From Cruorifilaria tuberocauda (taxonomy: Eukaryota > Nematoda > Chromadorea > Rhabditida > Onchocercidae): a DNA stretch of 40,886 nt. How positions within the stretch are numbered: position 1 is the first letter of the stretch; each line of letters opens with the position of its first letter. Below, piece by piece: positions 11,366-24,900 of this stretch. The stretch lies in contig JABVXU010000476.1 of assembly GCA_013365365.1 (NCBI GenBank), positions 1 through 40,886 of the forward strand, given 5' to 3'. Under the pieces are notes generated by a model, which did not search any database, had not been told where the DNA came from, and worked only from the letters and a program-made list of their open reading frames with translations. A program made the position numbers and the translations under genes.

Positions 11366-14300
11366 GAATACTGTGATACGGAAGATGGATTTGGATTGCG
11401 TAAAGGCGAAATAATATTAGCTTATCGTGTCGAGCATCTGCAAATCAGTATCTTCAGCGATCGCGTGGTTGGCGTCATACCAAATGAGATTGCAACAATG
11501 AAGTGAGTATTGTGCTAACTGTAGCTTATTAGAACTATATATTTCAATCTCATTTAAGTTCATTTCTTGCTACTTCATCTCTTGCATATTTATGCAAATC
11601 AATCAAAAATATGTCAATAGCGAGAGGCAATGTTGCCAAAGAAACAGTACAGCGATAGTTCCATCAGATAATTTTTGGGAACTCTTTGAAAATATCAGTT
11701 AACTTGTACAGAACTTCTGAATTCTAGTAATAAGAGGTTTGGGATGGTTTAGAAGATTCGGGACTGAGATTTCGGAGTTATGGAAACAGGAAGGGAAGAA
11801 TTTGTGCCTCGGTATGATACTGTAATGAATGCGCAATGTATGCTGTCGTAGTGATGATTATAAAATGGATCATGTATGCTATCGCACATTCTCAAAAAAA
11901 ATGTAGAAAAGAATGTAATGGACATGGATTCTTCTCTCGTCCTCCGTTCGGTCACTCGCGTTGGACAGGTTCTTTTGATACCAAATTACCATCAATTCTT
12001 TTTTTCCTACTCTCAATACATTAGATCCCAGCGATTCGTCCGTTTTTCACAATTCCTGTTCCTCATGAAAGGCATCCTATCGTCGTCCCCCTCCGTTTGT
12101 CCAAACTGATTTCATGGAAAAATTTTTCTTTCATTAGGAGCTTAATTGATGCAGAACCTGTTCAAGGAATAAAGTTTTCAGATTTACTTGTTCTTTTAGA
12201 AAACTTGTCTTATTAAAGCTTGTTTAGAAAACATGCAATTATTTACTTATAATTCTTAATTGCAATATCATCAAATTTCAGGAGCAAAAATTAATGGAAT
12301 AGTGGGAACTAAGAACTCATTTCTTTTTCTACAGATTTGAATATTATAATACCTTATCGATTAGAAAACTGATATATAAATCTTCTAGAAACGCGCCGTT
12401 AAATCGTTACTAATTGAATTACCACGTAAAAAGCATAACAAAACAAAATTTCTTGCCTTCTGTAAATGATAACTTTAATTAAAGCACTTATCTAGTTTAC
12501 TCGATTAAGCTATGCTATTTCTCGTTCAGTGGATGAAAAATGGCTCACATTTTCCCTGTTATTTTAGCTTATCATATCTTTATCACTTATCAAGTTCGAT
12601 TCATCAAGGAAAAAATGATAAATGCAATATTTAACATAGAAGTTTTAGCTCCAATTCTATCAACTGCACCATCTTTGCTTTATTTTCAATGCCTTACTCC
12701 TCTAAAAAAAGAAAAATGATGGAAACTTATGCTTTTTTCGATCTTGTACTTTGTCAGGAAGTTGTGAGATAGCATAGCTATGCTACTCATTGTTTCTTTC
12801 TATCTAAACACTGCAATCGCTTGACACATTGCACCTATGCAATACCTTTCCAAAAATGACACGGTCACTGTTCCTTCACTTAATTTTATCTGCTTTTACT
12901 CAGATTTATGTTATTTGATGCATCGATGATATTTCAGCCATTAAGAGCGATAATTTGTTAAAGCTCATCGTATAGAATATAATGTCATCTTCAAAATTGT
13001 AAAAAATATACTTTTCTTTTGATTCTATCTGAAAAGCACAACAATCTGCAAAAATGTTATTTATTTGTATTTGTTAGAAAAAACAATTTCCGCATGTTTA
13101 AAAGAATATGGTGAAGGCCGCGAAGGAAGTGAAAACATTGATAGTAATTAAAATATGAAATGACAATATTAATGGTAGTAATGATCTATGCGGTAAAAAT
13201 AATGTCAGCGATGTTCGTGTTTTCCAAAAGTTTGCGAAATATTTTCGTAAATTTCAAAAAGTGACAAAAGTTGCCCTTTAATAAATTACTTACAAAATTA
13301 TTGCTATCTCTCAATGTTTCCATTAAAATAATAAAAATAGCATATTAATCAAACGATGTATCCAATCCACCGGAAAGAAGAACAGAGAAAATTACACGAC
13401 TATAAATCTTTTTACCTATTTTTCGACACTTCAGAATTTCATGAATTTTAATGATCTTAGCAATTCTTCTTGATAATCATCAGGCAAACACATCAGACAA
13501 GAAGATAAATCCACAATAAATCGGTTCTCACATCACAAATACCTTTATCGCATTAAGTACATGAAAACTAAAATTCTTAAAGACAGTCTCAGCTTTCATA
13601 TCTACAATAACTTTTCATAGAAGTCTTCAACAAGATACTGCTAGCAGCTTCAAAGTTGCAAAATTTCTCAGCTTACAAGTAAATTTTAGCATAAGTTGAA
13701 AAGTTGGCAAGATTTAATACTAAATAACGGATGATTTTTTTTCGCATATATATTATACCTGAAATTTAGAATTGAATTTATGTTTGCACAATGTTCACAC
13801 AATAAATTTACTGGAAGGACTAAAGTAATCAATGATCCGAAACGATAACATGGAATGAAATGCTGAAAGATATTTATTCAAGCTTATATTAATTAACTGA
13901 TATTAGCTAAGTATTACTCAGTAGAGAAAATTTTTGCTGATTCTATTCTGCATTTTGATAGATTATAGTTCGATTAATGATGGAAAGATCTACAGCAGTC
14001 GCGGAGTTCCGTCATCGGAGTTCTGATCATTATCAAGGTAAGAGATTTACTAGTAAAAGTTCGCATAGAATAGAAAAGAAATAACAGTAGGATATAATAC
14101 GGAACTTGCCAATTATATACAAGTCATTTCAATGTTTTCATTTGCATGACAGCTACTAAAAGCGAGTAAATAAACGTGACGAAAGGGAAAAGTACAGACG
14201 AATGAGGTCGCTAATGGTAGAAACAATAATTATCTGCCCGTATTGATCACATTAGGAAAGTGAAAAATTTTTATTAAATAGATTTTTCTTCGTTTGTAGG

Positions 14301-14903
14301 AAAGGAAATAAAATAATAAAACATATTGAATTATGAATCAACGATGCTTCAATAACTTCATAAAGTATGAAATCGTTTAATGCAATCAATCCATACCTCA
14401 AAATCACAAAATTAACATTAGGAAATTGGGATTATTAATTCGCAAATGGTATTATTAATGGATTTCCAATAGATTTCTTGAAACACATATTAGCACTTCA
14501 AAGTTTGGCGTAGTTAGTTCTGCCAATACAATAGAAAACAGTGAAAACATATTCTCAGATATAAATAAATATTACTATAATAAGACAAATACGGCTTTCC
14601 AGTAGATTTAGAATTTGTAAATTATAACTTTATACTGTTTCGGATGCATTTTTCATTGTCTACGTATAATATAAACATTTTTTTTTTCACTCATACTCCT
14701 TTTATCAATGCACTTTCCGAAAATCCAAAAGAAATTTATAACATACAAAATTTTTAAAACCATCAAAAAACGTGTTTTTAGGTAGAGTAATGACGAGATC
14801 TGGTAGAGTATATCAGAACCATTGCAATGTGTTGAATATGTGTAGTGCAGAACGGTCTATTATGCATGATAAATCGATCAATGAACGGCTGATGCTTTTG
14901 TAG
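11366..14903 (+). CDS. Uncharacterised plus-strand gene, partial exon set
   Basis: I do not recognise this gene. Supported exons: 11366-11502 (acceptor AATTTCAG, donor AA|GTGAGT), 13962-14037 (donor CAAG|GTAAGA) and 14782-14903 (acceptor TTTTTAG, TAG stop at 14901-14903). The last two join in phase to give ...RSSDHYQGRVMTRSGRVYQ...SINERLMLL-stop. The first encodes GFGLRKGEIILAYRVEH...VVGVIPNE, which loosely recalls the KGD-II ... G-x-hP-x-N/E spacing of an SH3 fold but lacks the usual tryptophans. At least one exon between 11502 and 13962 is missing; a 13019-13150 frame containing KEYGEGREGSENID is a candidate. The 5' end is unknown and could extend to the candidate exons near 5.8-6.9 kb. The product is basic, with no signal peptide or membrane segment visible. 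The exons may belong to more than one gene. Confidence 0.42.
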
Positions 14904-15480
14904 TAACATTTGAATTTTTCATATTCTTCTACATCATCATTTTATTAAATTCCTATGCATTTTATCGATGCAATAATTTATATTTTTATCAGACTACTCA
15001 CTAGTGCCAATTGATTCTTGACGATTTGACAAAGCGAAACTGATATCAATTTGTAAATATTAAAGTAACCGGCAAACGTTTCTCCTTGCAAATACTTCGA
15101 CAAACATTGAATGACATTCCGTGAGGCACCAACACCTACCAAATTTAAAATTTTGAGGGAATTTTTCTTTTTTAAAGATATTCATAAAATAAATAACTAA
15201 TTCAGATAATTGGCCTAATATAATTGGTATCGGTAAAACCCGAAATCACATATAAATGTTAATTCTGTAGATGAAATTATAGGTGGGAAATCTTTGTTTG
15301 AAGGTGATCAATTCAAATAGATCTTACGCTTCTTCTATTCGATTTATTATCATTTCATCATCCTTTCCAAGGTTTGACCCTGTGGTTAAATGTTATCTTC
15401 TTGGCGCTAATTAGTTTCAAATTGCTTACACTATTAATATTAATGGATTGAGGAGATTTTTTTTGTTGTCTTTCATTATT
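14904..15480. other. Probable convergent 3' flank
   Basis: AT-rich sequence between the stop of the plus-strand gene at 14903 and the minus-strand coding signal that begins near 15.5 kb. No feature is supported. Confidence 0.4.
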
Positions 15481-17808
15481 CTTGATTCATTCGTTTTCAT
15501 TCATTCTTCCCGAACAAAGCTTCCCACCGGAGAAGCTGACCAATTTCGATACCCTTATACCCTCAATTTATCAAGTTCCCTAAATCGATTATCACTGAGG
15601 TCTGGGACCAACCAAGGGATCCTACCAGAAGGCATTTCCGATCGTTTGAATTAATTGTTTTTATAACGCAAACAACTATTGTATCCTCATTGTTGTACCT
15701 TATAATCTTTGCGTAAGAAATAAATGTGCTTTGAACGCGATTCGATCGTGCCTCACAAATCCCGATTAAATCCAACTTCCTCAAACTTTCCCAACAGCTG
15801 GTCATATAATTGGTTTCTAAAAATGATGGCAACCTTCGGATCTTCCGGTACTAAATCCTCATTCCATTTTATTAGCCATTTTGTTCCAGCTACCTGTTCA
15901 CAAATATGAACTTATGAAATTTTCAATATCTTCTTGAGAAAATTGTGTGCCAACTTAATCATATGGGTATGCTGTACTGGTTAATTGTAGGTCTAAAATC
16001 TTTGATAGCTTGGCTACGAATGTAACTGTGAAGAAATGCCGTTAAAAATAACCTTGAAAAGGTATTACTACTGAAATAGTCGAAGAATAAAAAATTTATT
16101 CACTTTTTGTGAAAATTGTCTGGAATATTTTAACTTCAGAATTTATAATCAACAATTAAAAACGGTTTGAAATATTTACTAGTTTTTATATTAATTTTCC
16201 AAATTTACTCAAAGCAAAAGAAACTGGTTATTGATTGCTTTTCTAAGCAATTAATTAAACATAGTGTAGGAAGATATTCAAAATTATGCTTGAATTGATC
16301 AAACAAAGGACTATAAAAGGTATAAATCCCTTATGAAGCATTGTACTGAATTATTACTTTTTGATAGAAATAATAATCTTTAGTTTTGAGAGGATGCAGT
16401 CACAGTGAAACTGGATGATTAAACAATGGCTATTATTTTTTTTTTTTGGAGTATACTTAGCGTTATAGTAGTTTTAATTTCAGTTTACGACCTTACGTAG
16501 AGGATGCAAAATGATGATAACTTTTCGTGTAAATAAAAAGAATCAGCTCGATTGCTATCAATTGATTAGTGATTATTTTAGTCTCTAATAATGAACATTA
16601 TACCAAATATTCAATAATTTAGACAACCAAAACGATATCGTATTAACTGTTAGCTTGGAAAAATGAATACTGGTATTCAATCAACGTAATCCTGGAAGCA
16701 ATGTGACATAACAACCTTCGCTTGACAATATCCGTGTTAATTTTGTTGCTTTTGCTTTTGATAAACATACAGATAAAATAATTCACTTTCTGGGTTAATA
16801 TTGAACCAATGAGCGAAAAAATCGATGAGGTCAAGCATCAAATAATTCTTATTCTGAAAAAATTTATCGCCACCATTCATCGAAATATGATGTATATTTT
16901 TAATTTGGTGCGAATTGATCTTCTCCGACAGAAGTTATCTATTGGTTCATATTGCTTGTAAATCCTTATATCATTTTGATTCTGCCTGATTCCATCTACA
17001 TTTGAAAATTGTTAATTAATTATTCTAAGAAATATTTGCTGGTTTCTTCAGACGTTCAAATTTTCAAGTTAAAGATGGACATGATATAATTAGGTTCAAT
17101 TTCAATTTCATGTTGATCCCTTTAATCGAGCACATTTTGCTAACCGAAATTAGCTGAAGTTTTGACCACAGATTTAACAGAAAAATTTCAATAGAAAATG
17201 CATTCAATAAATGCAACCAAAAGAGTTTAGAAGGGACTAAATAAAAAAAATTAATTCCATCATAATTTCTTATTATATTAAAGTAATATTAAATCGTAAA
17301 AATATGAGCTTTGATTCATCGAATCAATCAATGTAACTAAGTAAATTTCCAGTGTATTTTAATTTTCTCAGTGAAGATGATGAGGCAATAATAATTAATT
17401 ATTGACAATAATTAATGATAATTTAAAAAAAAAAATAATAATAATCACAACTGTCGCTACTTTAACGCATATAATCAATTTTATACAAAACAATTACAAA
17501 AATTCACATGAATTCACCAAACTCATTTTATGTTTTATATGGCAAGAATTCGCTCATAATTGATTTGTTATACAAAACACAAAAAGACCAAATATTTCCG
17601 AATCTTGTTTAATTCTAAACCACCAATTGCACATTTCATCGCAAAGCATCTTCCATCAGAGCGGTACCATTGTTCGAACTGGAATGTTGCCGGATCTACT
17701 GAACAAGACATTTATTTCTGAAATGCCTGACTTTCTCAATCAACCCAAAAAAATTACGATATGCGCGAAATTAATTTTTCGCTCGAATCTTTCATTTTTG
17801 ATATCCAT
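15480..17808 (-). pseudogene. Unrecognised minus-strand gene or decayed remnant
   Basis: Several minus-strand stretches read like protein, but a complete intact frame cannot be built. Best exons: 16767-16853, preceded by a textbook TTTTTTCAG acceptor and containing LIDFFAHWFNINPESELF; 15757-15893, containing WLIKWNEDLVPEDPKVAIIF and FEEVGF with donor TT|GTGAGG; and 15561-15621, containing IPWLVPDLSDNRFRELDKLR. The last two join in phase. An ATG at 17808 opens MDIKNERFERKINFAHI up to a GTAATT donor, and 17.65-17.73 kb holds SGISEINVLFSRSGNIPVR. The 3' end and two junctions would need introns of about 25-40 nt, and reading straight through meets stops. I therefore cannot separate a real gene with unresolved splicing from a pseudogene. 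The family is not recognised. Confidence 0.32.
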
Positions 17809-18988
17809 TAATTCATTCTAGAATTTTGTCATTTTTCAACTATTTATGTATAAAGCATTTTGAATTTATTCGTAAAAAATTTGACAAAATGTAACAATCA
17901 ACTAAAATCAAGGATGGAAGAAAATCCGAAACATTATAATAGACAATGAATGGCAGATGAAATTTTATGACCAAAAAGAATGTTGCATCATACCTTCATG
18001 AAATACAAATATATACTGCACGCACGTTAGTATTTACACTAACACACAATAGTTACATGTGTTGCAGATAGTCCCTACAAATCAAGGGAATAGATTATTA
18101 GAAAATTGTTGTTGATAAGAAATTTGATAACAATTATTCCAATTTTTCAATCAAATTTTGAACAATGAACATTGATCACTACTTGAATTTACTGTCCATT
18201 AGTAGATCAAGAAACAACTATTGACAACAGAAATGATCCAAGGGGGACAATGATCATTCCCAAACAAGTATCCATTCATGATAGAAACTTGAAATAGAAG
18301 AAGTTATACGGCCTAAACAGAAGAAATAAGACTGAAAACATATTAAATAAGCTATTTATTGTATAGACATTTGTGGTCCTAAAATTTTTTTCGAGCAAGT
18401 TTTATTAATTCAGGCAAATTATTAGAAGTTATCTGAAAAACAACTTTTGGTTTTTTATTCCGTGCATAAAACTTCTGACAACTTTTTCTCTCTTGGATTT
18501 TTTTTGCAATCACATTCTATTGATTCAAACCAAAATGCATAAAAAAATTAAGAAAAAAGTGTGAGCACCTAATTAGGATTTCTCGCAAAACAAATAAGTA
18601 TACGACAGTTAGAATGTTTTTCTTAAAAAATTTTTCGTTATTTCCCTTTTTATCATGTTCTCAAATTTGATAATTGGAAGTCATTCGTCATTAATTTTAT
18701 TTGAAAGGACTTTTCAGAAAGTAATTCGAAATTAAAGAAAATTAAATCTAAAAGTGCTTAACTGACTAAATGAAGGTTTAGATAGTTGGATCAAATCTTT
18801 TCGAAGTTTCGTACTAAAAATACTGATTTAAAGTATGCTCTTACTTTAACATATTTTTCTGTTAACTCAAGCTGATATTGAATCTAAAAATAATTTCAAT
18901 CTCACAGAAATTTTTATGGAATTCTAATACATTTACTAACGCAAAAATTAGAAGATCAACAAAATACAAAAAAAATATATGGCATCAT
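17809..18988. other. Non-coding region downstream of SMC2
   Basis: AT-rich. It includes the SMC2 3' UTR, since an AATAAA overlaps the SMC2 stop codon on the minus strand. The plus-strand open frame that runs from 18878 into SMC2 exon 27 is antisense shadow. Nothing else is supported. Confidence 0.5.
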
Positions 18989-21900
18989 TTATTCTTTTCG
19001 TCGTTTTCTTGGAATATTATTGTCATTCTCTTTCTCAATACCACGTATTTCCATTGGTTCATCGATAATCCACTGATCTTTATTCTCAGTACGAATCACC
19101 GTAGAGGTACCATCAACAAATCGTGTTTTGAAAAGTACATTTGCATGATTGAACATTCCATCTTTCAGCGATACTATTATAAACTGAAATTGCAAAACAA
19201 AAAATATATTGGCAGATGAAGCATACATCTTATTTCAATATATTTTGAAACCACAAATAAAAACACACATTGGAAAAAAAGAGGAATAAGGCAATCTAAT
19301 GAAAGAAAACCCCTAAAATTCCTGGGGAATTAGAAATTTTAAAAATAATCTTAAGTTGCAGCAAGAATGAGAAATTGCAAGAAAATCCCCAAAAATAAAT
19401 CAGTGAAGAAATATAATCCAACTATCCTGTTCTTTTCCTTCCCATGTCTTCACTTCTAGCATGCTTCCTTCAAAAACGATTAATAATATACCTGTGATTC
19501 TTTAAAATGTGTTTTGATCATAGCACCAATATTTTGGGTGTGTGACAAATCAAGTGCAGCATCAACTTCATCCAGAATATAAATTGGAGCAGGTTTGAAC
19601 TTCAACATTGCCAGTACTAATGATAAGGCCACTAAAGACCGCTGCCCTGAAACAATACTATAATTTTCAGAAATCAGCTTTGTTCCGCTGAAAAGATAAT
19701 TTCAACAATACGTTTCGAGTAAAGAGGAAACTAGTGAAAAAAAAAATTTAAAGCATTCGTAAACTCGAACTCCAATTAAAATTATCAAACAATCGCTCAA
19801 CTTGAAAAACTACTTGAGATTTCAAGTCTGTATTACTATTCATTATGACTTGGATGAATAAACTAATCGCCAGTTACGAGTACAATATTTCTATCAAAGA
19901 AGTGTAAATTTTCCCAAAACAATTTCGAATAGAGAATTAAAGTGTAATAACATCTAAAAAAACCGACCACCACTCAGTTCGCCAAGCGAATCTTTCCATT
20001 TATTCCTGAAAGCAACCTTTACTTCCAAACCACTCAATGCCGAAGTGGCACCAGCAGGAGGTTCCAATTTTGCGCTTGTTCCAGGAAGTAATGTAGAAAA
20101 AATGTTACCAAAATCCTATAAAGAAAAATATTTGGTTTATATCTTTTTTATAAATCTGTAAATTTTACAGAAAATCCTGCAAAGATTTATATTTTTCTCA
20201 AAAATAAACATAAATTACAAAAAGAAAAATGTCAAAAAGAACAATGTAAGAGAATACTTAAATACTTACCGCTTTAAACAAGGGCTAATAAAAAATGAAG
20301 CAGAAAAGCTGTTTTCAAAAAATTTCCATTCAGAAATTCAATAAGATATTTACTTACTCGATTCACTTTTTCATGAGCCTTAATGATTTCATTTTTCTTT
20401 TTGATATCCAATTTTTCAATGGCATCTAACAATTTTGCTTTATCGTTCATCAACTGCTCCATTTTGGTTTCTAATTGTCGACACTATAAAAGAGAATACG
20501 TACGACCGATTTTGAATAGCATAAATGATTAACACGGGATATTATAACAAAAGTTACGGAAATTTTGCTACAAAAATTTCAGTTCTCATAATTTCCAATT
20601 TAAAATTTCTATTAATTCTATTTAATGTTATCTATTAATTTCATTAAGACTTTACTCAACCGGACGTCTATTTTCGACCGTACATTTGAAAAAATGACAA
20701 TTACCTGCTCTTCTGCACTCCCTAACATATTCATCGCTTTTGCATTGATACTTCTTTCTAGCGCATGTTTTCGAGTAGTTCTATCCTCCAACTCTTTCTG
20801 ACCCTTTTGGATCGAATAGTCGGTAAAATCATAAGCGGTACCAGTTTGACCAAAATGATGCTTTTCCTCCATAATCCAGCTATGCTGCTTCTCTAATCTA
20901 GCTGCCTATAACCAGTTCACAAAATTGCTGTAAATTATCTGGTTTTGAATGCTACGCAACTAAAATTCAATTGCAGCAAAGAATTCAAATATTAAACTTG
21001 AAAAATCGATCAGATGACAAACCCTTCTAGCACAATCTTCTACATTCTTCTTCATATCCTGAATATCTTTCTGCAACTGTTCCTTTTTAAGATCCGATTC
21101 TTTCAAGCTTTTTTTAAGTGCATTCACAGATTCTACTACAGATCGCATGTAAACATCACGCTCACGCATTCTTTCTGTGAATTTTCGCATTTCTTCTTTC
21201 GCCTCTTCCGCTGCTTCCTGAAAATCCATGTAAAAGAAAAAAAAAGAAAAAAAGGTAAAGAAAATTTTGATATGGGTATGCTATCATTACCAATAAGTAA
21301 GTAGGAAAACTCGAATTAATCTTATTAAGCTATTAATATAACATTCTATAGAAATTTACATTATAAAAATTATTTTAAAAAATTGTCAATTAAGTGATTT
21401 GTTTACAAATAAAATTTTCTGATTAACTAGACTTTAATTTAAATGATTTATTAACCAAGATGAATTTATTTTAGCCATGTTAATTATAACTGTGTAATTT
21501 ATTACTAAATCAGATTTAAACCCCTTCGAAAAACTAAACTCCTTCCATATATTATATATCCATATATCTATTATCATTATTAATTTATGATTATTATTAA
21601 TTCATTCATGTTTGCATAAGTTGAATATATAAAAAACTGAGTGTTAGTAAACAAAACTGATCAGATTAATCAATCGCGGTTTACCACAATCTCCTGCATA
21701 TTGTCAGCATTGTCTAAATCACTAATAAAATACTTCAAACGTTACCTTTTAACAAAGTCTACAAAATCTTAACTACTCAAAAAATCAAAAACCTTCACGA
21801 AAATAAAAAGAAAGCCAAATTAAGAATCATTAAGGCACACTGTGTCTGGAACCTAAAAAACTAACATCACTTTTTACTTTGAACTGGAAATAATAGTAGG

Positions 21901-24900
21901 TTTCCGATTTTGTTATCAATGAACAAGTACAGTTGCTGATTCCAAATAATTTACCTTAGCTTTCATAACGCTAGCTTCCAAAGCAATCATTTCTTCAACA
22001 CTTTGCTTAGTTTCCTTTAGAAAAACTGACAATTCGTCTTCGTCTTCAGCAATTGTCTTTTGCAATGAAGCTATTTCTTCTCTGTATCGTAGATAATGAT
22101 AATGACAGTAACAGATAATATGAGAAAATTATCAACAATATTAACAAAACATAGAACAAAAATTCTTTGGAAATCAACTCGAGAAAATAACAAACCTTAA
22201 CGTTTCGAGAGAAACTTTCGCCTTTTCAAAGCTGTTTTTCAAACTCGCTAATTCTTTTTCTGCCGTACTCAAATCTTTCTGTGCTTCTTTCTTCTCTTTT
22301 TCCTAAAAATTTAAATAAAAGAAACTATATAGATAAATGCTATATTGATATAAATTAATAAGATGAAAAAATATATAGGCATACAGTTAAATATAACTAA
22401 ATAGAAACTGATACAATGGTAATACTGATAAAAAAGAAGTTTAGGTCAATAATATAATGGAGAAAATTACGAAAAATAATAATGGCTAAATGATAATAGT
22501 TTACCCGGAACATCTTTTCATTCTTTTTTCGTTCATTTAAAATATCTATTTTTTCTTCCAGTTTTTTCCGTTCCACATTGCCATTTTCTACTGTATTTCG
22601 GTACTGCGGGATTTCCTAACAAAATAAATCTTTAACAGTATTTTACTACCTTATTCATTTATTATTTGATTCTTTATATTCTTCTTCTTAAAGTCTTATC
22701 TAATTCATTTCACTATTTCATTATTTCAGTCTGTTTTTCTTTTCTGCAAAACTCTCTCATCCTTCTATACATTACTCTTATATCATAAAAAATATCACTT
22801 TTATTAGTAATGACATTTAATACCTTTAGAACTAGTGAATGAAAACTTCAAAAAACAAGTAAAATATTATGTTACAAGAACTCTGGTGAAGAAGTCAACA
22901 CATGATATATATATGGGTTTTATTTATAAACTTCATTTCACCAATAAATACCTTAACTTGAAGTAAAACATTTCAGATATGGTTAAGAACAGGTTATAAA
23001 AAAATACCGATTCGATATCAGCAATTTCATTGCGTAAGATTTGAGCAGCGCTATGTTTCATATTATCTTTGATAGCTTGAAGACGTCTGGAGTATTGCCC
23101 AAGCTGATCACTAAGTTCAATGTATTGTTGCCGGATTGGTGTTAATTTTTTCATTTGATCTGCAAATTTGATTTACTAAGCCTGATTATTTCTAGCACAA
23201 GTTTTTCTTGACGTTTATTGTAGTAATAAAGGTATTAGAATGTCAAAAAGTAATTGTGGTTTCTGCATTGTTGAACTTTTCTTCTTTTATCTGAAAATAT
23301 CCTAAAACAAATATATTTTCTTTTTGATTAACTTATTGACGTTACCCATTTCATTTTTATTTTAAACTAAGAGAATAGTGTTTGGTAGAGGACATATTCG
23401 AGCAACTTTTTTATATGAGTTAAAGTAGTTTATGAAGCAATAAATGCTATTTGAAATTTTGAAACGCGAAATCAGCTCTTTAACTTAAAAGTTGATAACG
23501 AAAAATATGGAGTGATAGTTTAAAAAGTTTTGTGGATGAAAAGAGAATCGCGAGTTGTTAAAAGCTGACGACGGTCATCATGAAGATGAAATTTCTACAA
23601 TCAAGAGAGAAGTTGAAAGTTATAAACAAATTATATCGATCAAAAAAATCGCCATTTTTTTCCTTATCCTAAACAAAAGCAATAAATCATTGCACGTTTG
23701 GATTGCAGGTGCAAATATTGCACACGAAATTGGTGACAATTAATTTAGTATTTGGAGGAAAAAAAATTTCCAAAGCATTTTTTAATAGAAAAATGATCAC
23801 GGTTCTATCATGTGACCTTGCTGCTATTAAAGTTCCTAATTTCATTACATTTGAGAAGCATCAACGAGATATGTTAAAAACAGCAAGAGTTTTAGCTAGT
23901 AATAGAGTCTAATTGGTCACACCATTTTATTGTGCAGTCTCAGCAACTTTTCGCAGAAGAGGAAGATGGCGATGCATCATCGAATTCCTTTAAAAAAGTA
24001 TAATCGATTGGCGGATACTAAGACGTTGAAAATTTTTCCTACCAAAGATGATGGAAAAATTTGTTGAGTCCTTAAGTATGATACATTTTCATGCTAATAA
24101 AAATCAATTTAGCACTCGTTGGCAAAAATATATCGAGGGTGCTATTTTGATTAATGAAGATATAATGAATTTAAATGCATAATTTGAAAACACAATTACT
24201 TTTTCAGCAACAAAACACTTTGTTAGTACGTTAAAACATATACCCTCCAACTGTTGAAGATGACAATCAATTTTGGAGATACGCTCAGTATTTTTCAATG
24301 TCGTGTCCAGACATGTCAAAAGGGCAGTCTTGTTACTACGCGATCCTGAAATCCACACTATATAACTAAATATGGCAGAATTTCACTGAAAAATAATAAC
24401 TTGAAAAAGGATAGGAGTTAATAAAAGTCTTACTGTAAAAACGAACAACATTCAAATTCATAAATACGAAAAATCTATTTTCTATTTTCTTACAACGTTT
24501 AATAATAAAACCTATGCTATTAATTGTCAGGGAAGAAGTTAGAAACAACCTCCAGTCAATACACCACCAGGATTGAAGTCAGAACCAGACAAAGATACCG
24601 ACCTTGCATTGATCTGACCATCAAACGTTACCTGAAATTATAAATAAATTATGACTGAAACTTCTAAGTTTTTTCTTCATGAAGTCGATCACATATGACC
24701 GAACATCGATGCGATGGTGCCAGACTCATTCTCAAATAGATATCTGACTTTCACGGCCTCTCTGGATTAATTCCATAATTTCGGAAAAACATATGTATTG
24801 ACAGATTTCCTCCTTCTTTCATCGCATATAAATTAGACAAATAAATAGTAAAATTCAAATGAAATCACGATGGCAATGGCAATATAAACTTCACGTAATA

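Noticed and set aside
11740..12110. Overlapping open frames on both strands of 62 to 77 codons
   Set aside because: The frames compete on both strands, with no splice sites in phase and no recognisable motif.
15480..17808. Bacterial endosymbiont DNA transferred to the nucleus
   Set aside because: The segments carry nematode-type splice signals and match no bacterial protein I recognise, so there is no support for transfer.
18878..19219. Plus-strand 113-codon open frame
   Set aside because: It overlaps SMC2 exon 27 antisense and the adjoining AT-rich DNA. SMC2 explains the sequence, and the frame resembles no family.
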